Positions 62,780 through 64,000 of a stretch of DNA of 64,000 nt are shown piece by piece. The notes beneath the pieces are model-generated. The model searched no databases, was not told the DNA's origin, and worked only from the letters and a program-made list of their open reading frames with translations. The stretch's first letter is position 1; each line of letters begins with the position of its first letter. Origin of the DNA: Sulfuracidifex tepidarius (GTDB taxonomy: Archaea > Thermoproteota > Thermoprotei_A > Sulfolobales > Sulfolobaceae); contig NZ_AP018929.1 in NCBI RefSeq assembly GCF_008326425.1, positions 696,875 to 760,874 of the forward strand, in the 5' to 3' direction. Both the position numbers and the translations under genes were made by a program.

Positions 62780-63822
62780 GATACTAAACTCACCACAGAA
62801 GGTAGCTTAGTGGCTTTCAGAGCTCTGACGGTCTGCTGTAGTGACGGGTACCAAGGTATGTTCTTCATCACTCCTCCAGGCCTCTCGTTGGAGTAAGGTC
62901 TGTTACACCCCGGACATCCGCTTGTCATGAACGCTGGGGACAAGTCTTCCGCCTTCAGGTCAGAGGGTAGCATTAAGTCCTTTAGCTTACCTTCCTCGTC
63001 AAAGACGAATGCGTCTTCGCCTACCACGTTGTTCTCTATCAACCATCTGGAAAGTTGCATCCTCCTGTACACCGACACTGGGACTGGCTTGACTTTCTCC
63101 ATGGGAGTCATCTCCTCCGGGTAAAAGGCGAACAGACTTATCTTGGCACCCCTACCGTGAGCGTAAAGCATCAAGTCTACAGCTTCCTTCTCAGTCTCAC
63201 CCAACCCTATGATCAGGTGTATCCCAGCGTTCATCTTCCCGAACACGTCTACTGCCTCATCTATTGCCTTGATGTACCTGTCCCAGGAGTGCATACTCCT
63301 TACTGGCTTCCCCCTAACGTTATCGAAGACCTCTCTGCTCGCTCCGTCTATAGCTACGTCTATCATGTTGGCCCCTGCCTTCCTCATGTCCTCCATGTGC
63401 CTCCTGTAGGTGTAAGTTGCAGTCACAAGTTCGGATATCTGAACTTCCACTCCGGCTTCTCTGATCCTCCTTGTTATCTCTATTGCGTCTGGCGAAGCTC
63501 TGGGATGTGCTAACTGTCCCACACATATTCTCTGGATCCCGTAGGTTGGATCCCCTTGTCTCTCCCTTATCCTCCTGATGACGTCGTCCAGTGGACGTAA
63601 AGGCCACTCTACCCTGATCAGTGTCTTACAATCTGGCCCTTCAGCCACTTCCCTAGCTTGTCCACAGTATTGGCAGTTAGCCTTGCACCCGTCAGGATAG
63701 TACTGAAGCAGGTTTATTGTAGTGTTCAGGGCATTTCTCAAGAAAACCCCTGGCGAGTAACCCAGGACCATGTCTGCCCCGAAACTCAACCTAACCCAAT
63801 CCGGACTGCTCATCTGTATCAT
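62776..63822 (-). CDS. Radical-SAM enzyme, lipoyl synthase LipS1/LipS2 type
   Basis: 348 residues. The radical-SAM cluster motif C-x3-C-x2-C is in GCKANCQYCGQAR; further conserved segments are MIDVAIDGAS, IHLIIGLGETEKEAV and the Cys pair SGCPGCNRPYSNERPGG near the C terminus. In archaea lipoate synthesis needs two such proteins, LipS1 and LipS2 (shown in Thermococcus), which add two sulfurs to an octanoyl group. Here two probable radical-SAM genes adjoin, and the sHdr pathway requires lipoate, so this assignment is favoured; a biotin-synthase-like role is the alternative. ATG 63822 overlaps the upstream stop (ATG inside TGAACATG). Confidence 0.72.
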   Translation of the reverse strand: MIQMSSPDWVRLSFGADMVLGYSPGVFLRNALNTTINLLQYYPDGCKANCQYCGQAREVAEGPDCKTLIRVEWPLRPLDDVIRRIRERQGDPTYGIQRICVGQLAHPRASPDAIEITRRIREAGVEVQISELVTATYTYRRHMEDMRKAGANMIDVAIDGASREVFDNVRGKPVRSMHSWDRYIKAIDEAVDVFGKMNAGIHLIIGLGETEKEAVDLMLYAHGRGAKISLFAFYPEEMTPMEKVKPVPVSVYRRMQLSRWLIENNVVGEDAFVFDEEGKLKDLMLPSDLKAEDLSPAFMTSGCPGCNRPYSNERPGGVMKNIPWYPSLQQTVRALKATKLPSVVSLVS

Positions 63823-63824
63823 GT

Positions 63825-64000
63825 TCACACCCTTAATATGTCCTGAACAACGTTGCCGCAGCAAGCGCTGCTCAGATGAATTTCCCTCCTCCCGCGGGCG
63901 TACTCTATTGTCTCTTCCTCGGGGAAAGCTATGCCGTCTATCCCGTAATCGACGGCGAACTTCTCCACCCTAAGGTAGGAGGAGCCACGAGGCCTGGCAC
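63825..64000 (-). CDS. C-terminal end of a second probable radical-SAM (LipS-like) protein (partial)
   Basis: An open minus-strand frame enters from the window edge and stops with TGA at 63825-63827. Its tail has FAVDYGIDGIAFPEEETIEY and a terminal Cys pair (SSACCGNV). This style of ending, with the acidic TIEYA stretch and CC, fits the larger partner of the LipS pair. It is directly upstream of, and coupled to, the radical-SAM gene. The protein's N-terminal part is outside the window, so the call is tentative. Confidence 0.55.
   Translation of the reverse strand, partial: ARPRGSSYLRVEKFAVDYGIDGIAFPEEETIEYARGRREIHLSSACCGNVVQDILRV

Noticed and set aside
1-64000. CRISPR array or cas genes
   Set aside because: No regularly spaced short direct repeats with unique spacers, and no Cas motifs in any frame; the repeats found are dispersed elements or coding repeats.
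1-64000. tRNA or rRNA genes
   Set aside because: No segment with the T-loop GTTCRANNC consensus and a fitting acceptor stem was found by eye; a covariance search could still find one.

Overview
The window looks like a thermoacidophilic crenarchaeon of the order Sulfolobales. This rests on a complete archaeal sHdr sulfur-oxidation cluster with TusA and DsrE proteins, secreted N-glycosylation-rich proteins with Ser/Thr linkers, a thermopsin-like protein, M1 aminopeptidase, leaderless genes with a TATA-like box about 25 bases before the start codon, and degenerate IS200/IS605 TnpB elements. Moderate GC in genes and AT-rich spacers would suit Metallosphaera or a close relative; the genus is inference.

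Layout. 1-9.7 kb: a peptide/sugar-type ABC importer, with a four-gene transporter operon on the minus strand flanked by two plus-strand substrate-binding proteins, one of which has its halves in swapped order. 10-18.4 kb: M1 aminopeptidase, a LigB-type dioxygenase, a polytopic membrane protein, a dead TnpB element, an encapsulin with a fused ferritin-like domain, and proC. 18.7-34 kb: an accessory region with secreted-protein genes and their pseudogenes, a frameshifted glycosyltransferase, three copies of a MITE-like repeat, a HEPN/MNT pair, a molybdenum hydroxylase, WrbA, a non-autonomous TnpB-type element, a gluconolactonase-like protein, a DUF72 protein and an ATPase remnant. 34-48.6 kb: a giant thermopsin-like surface protein with near-identical repeats, VapBC, an MFS transporter, a frameshifted TnpB element, a diiron-type protein, a MacB-like three-gene ABC operon and an SDR dehydrogenase.

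48.7-58.3 kb is the metabolic core: minus-strand dsrE2B-tusA-hdrC1-hdrB1-hdrA-hyp-hdrC2-hdrB2, and divergent plus-strand dsrE3A, a dihydrolipoamide dehydrogenase and two small proteins, one thioredoxin-like. TusA and DsrE proteins would carry sulfane sulfur to the heterodisulfide-reductase-like complex, and the dehydrogenase would re-oxidise a lipoyl carrier. No lipoate-binding protein (LbpA) is in the window. A DUF1641-like protein with a perfect internal 302-bp duplication follows. The last 3 kb hold a tightly overlapping minus-strand operon: the end of one probable radical-SAM gene, a radical-SAM enzyme resembling lipoyl synthase LipS1/LipS2, an M23/lipoyl-fold-like protein and a histone-deacetylase-family deacylase. 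That operon, next to a lipoate-dependent sulfur pathway, is the most interesting grouping here.

Mobile DNA is abundant but decayed: two TnpB lineages, at least two tnpB-less elements that keep the left and right ends, a MITE family with terminal inverted repeats, and two further short repeat pairs. No rRNA, tRNA or CRISPR array was seen.
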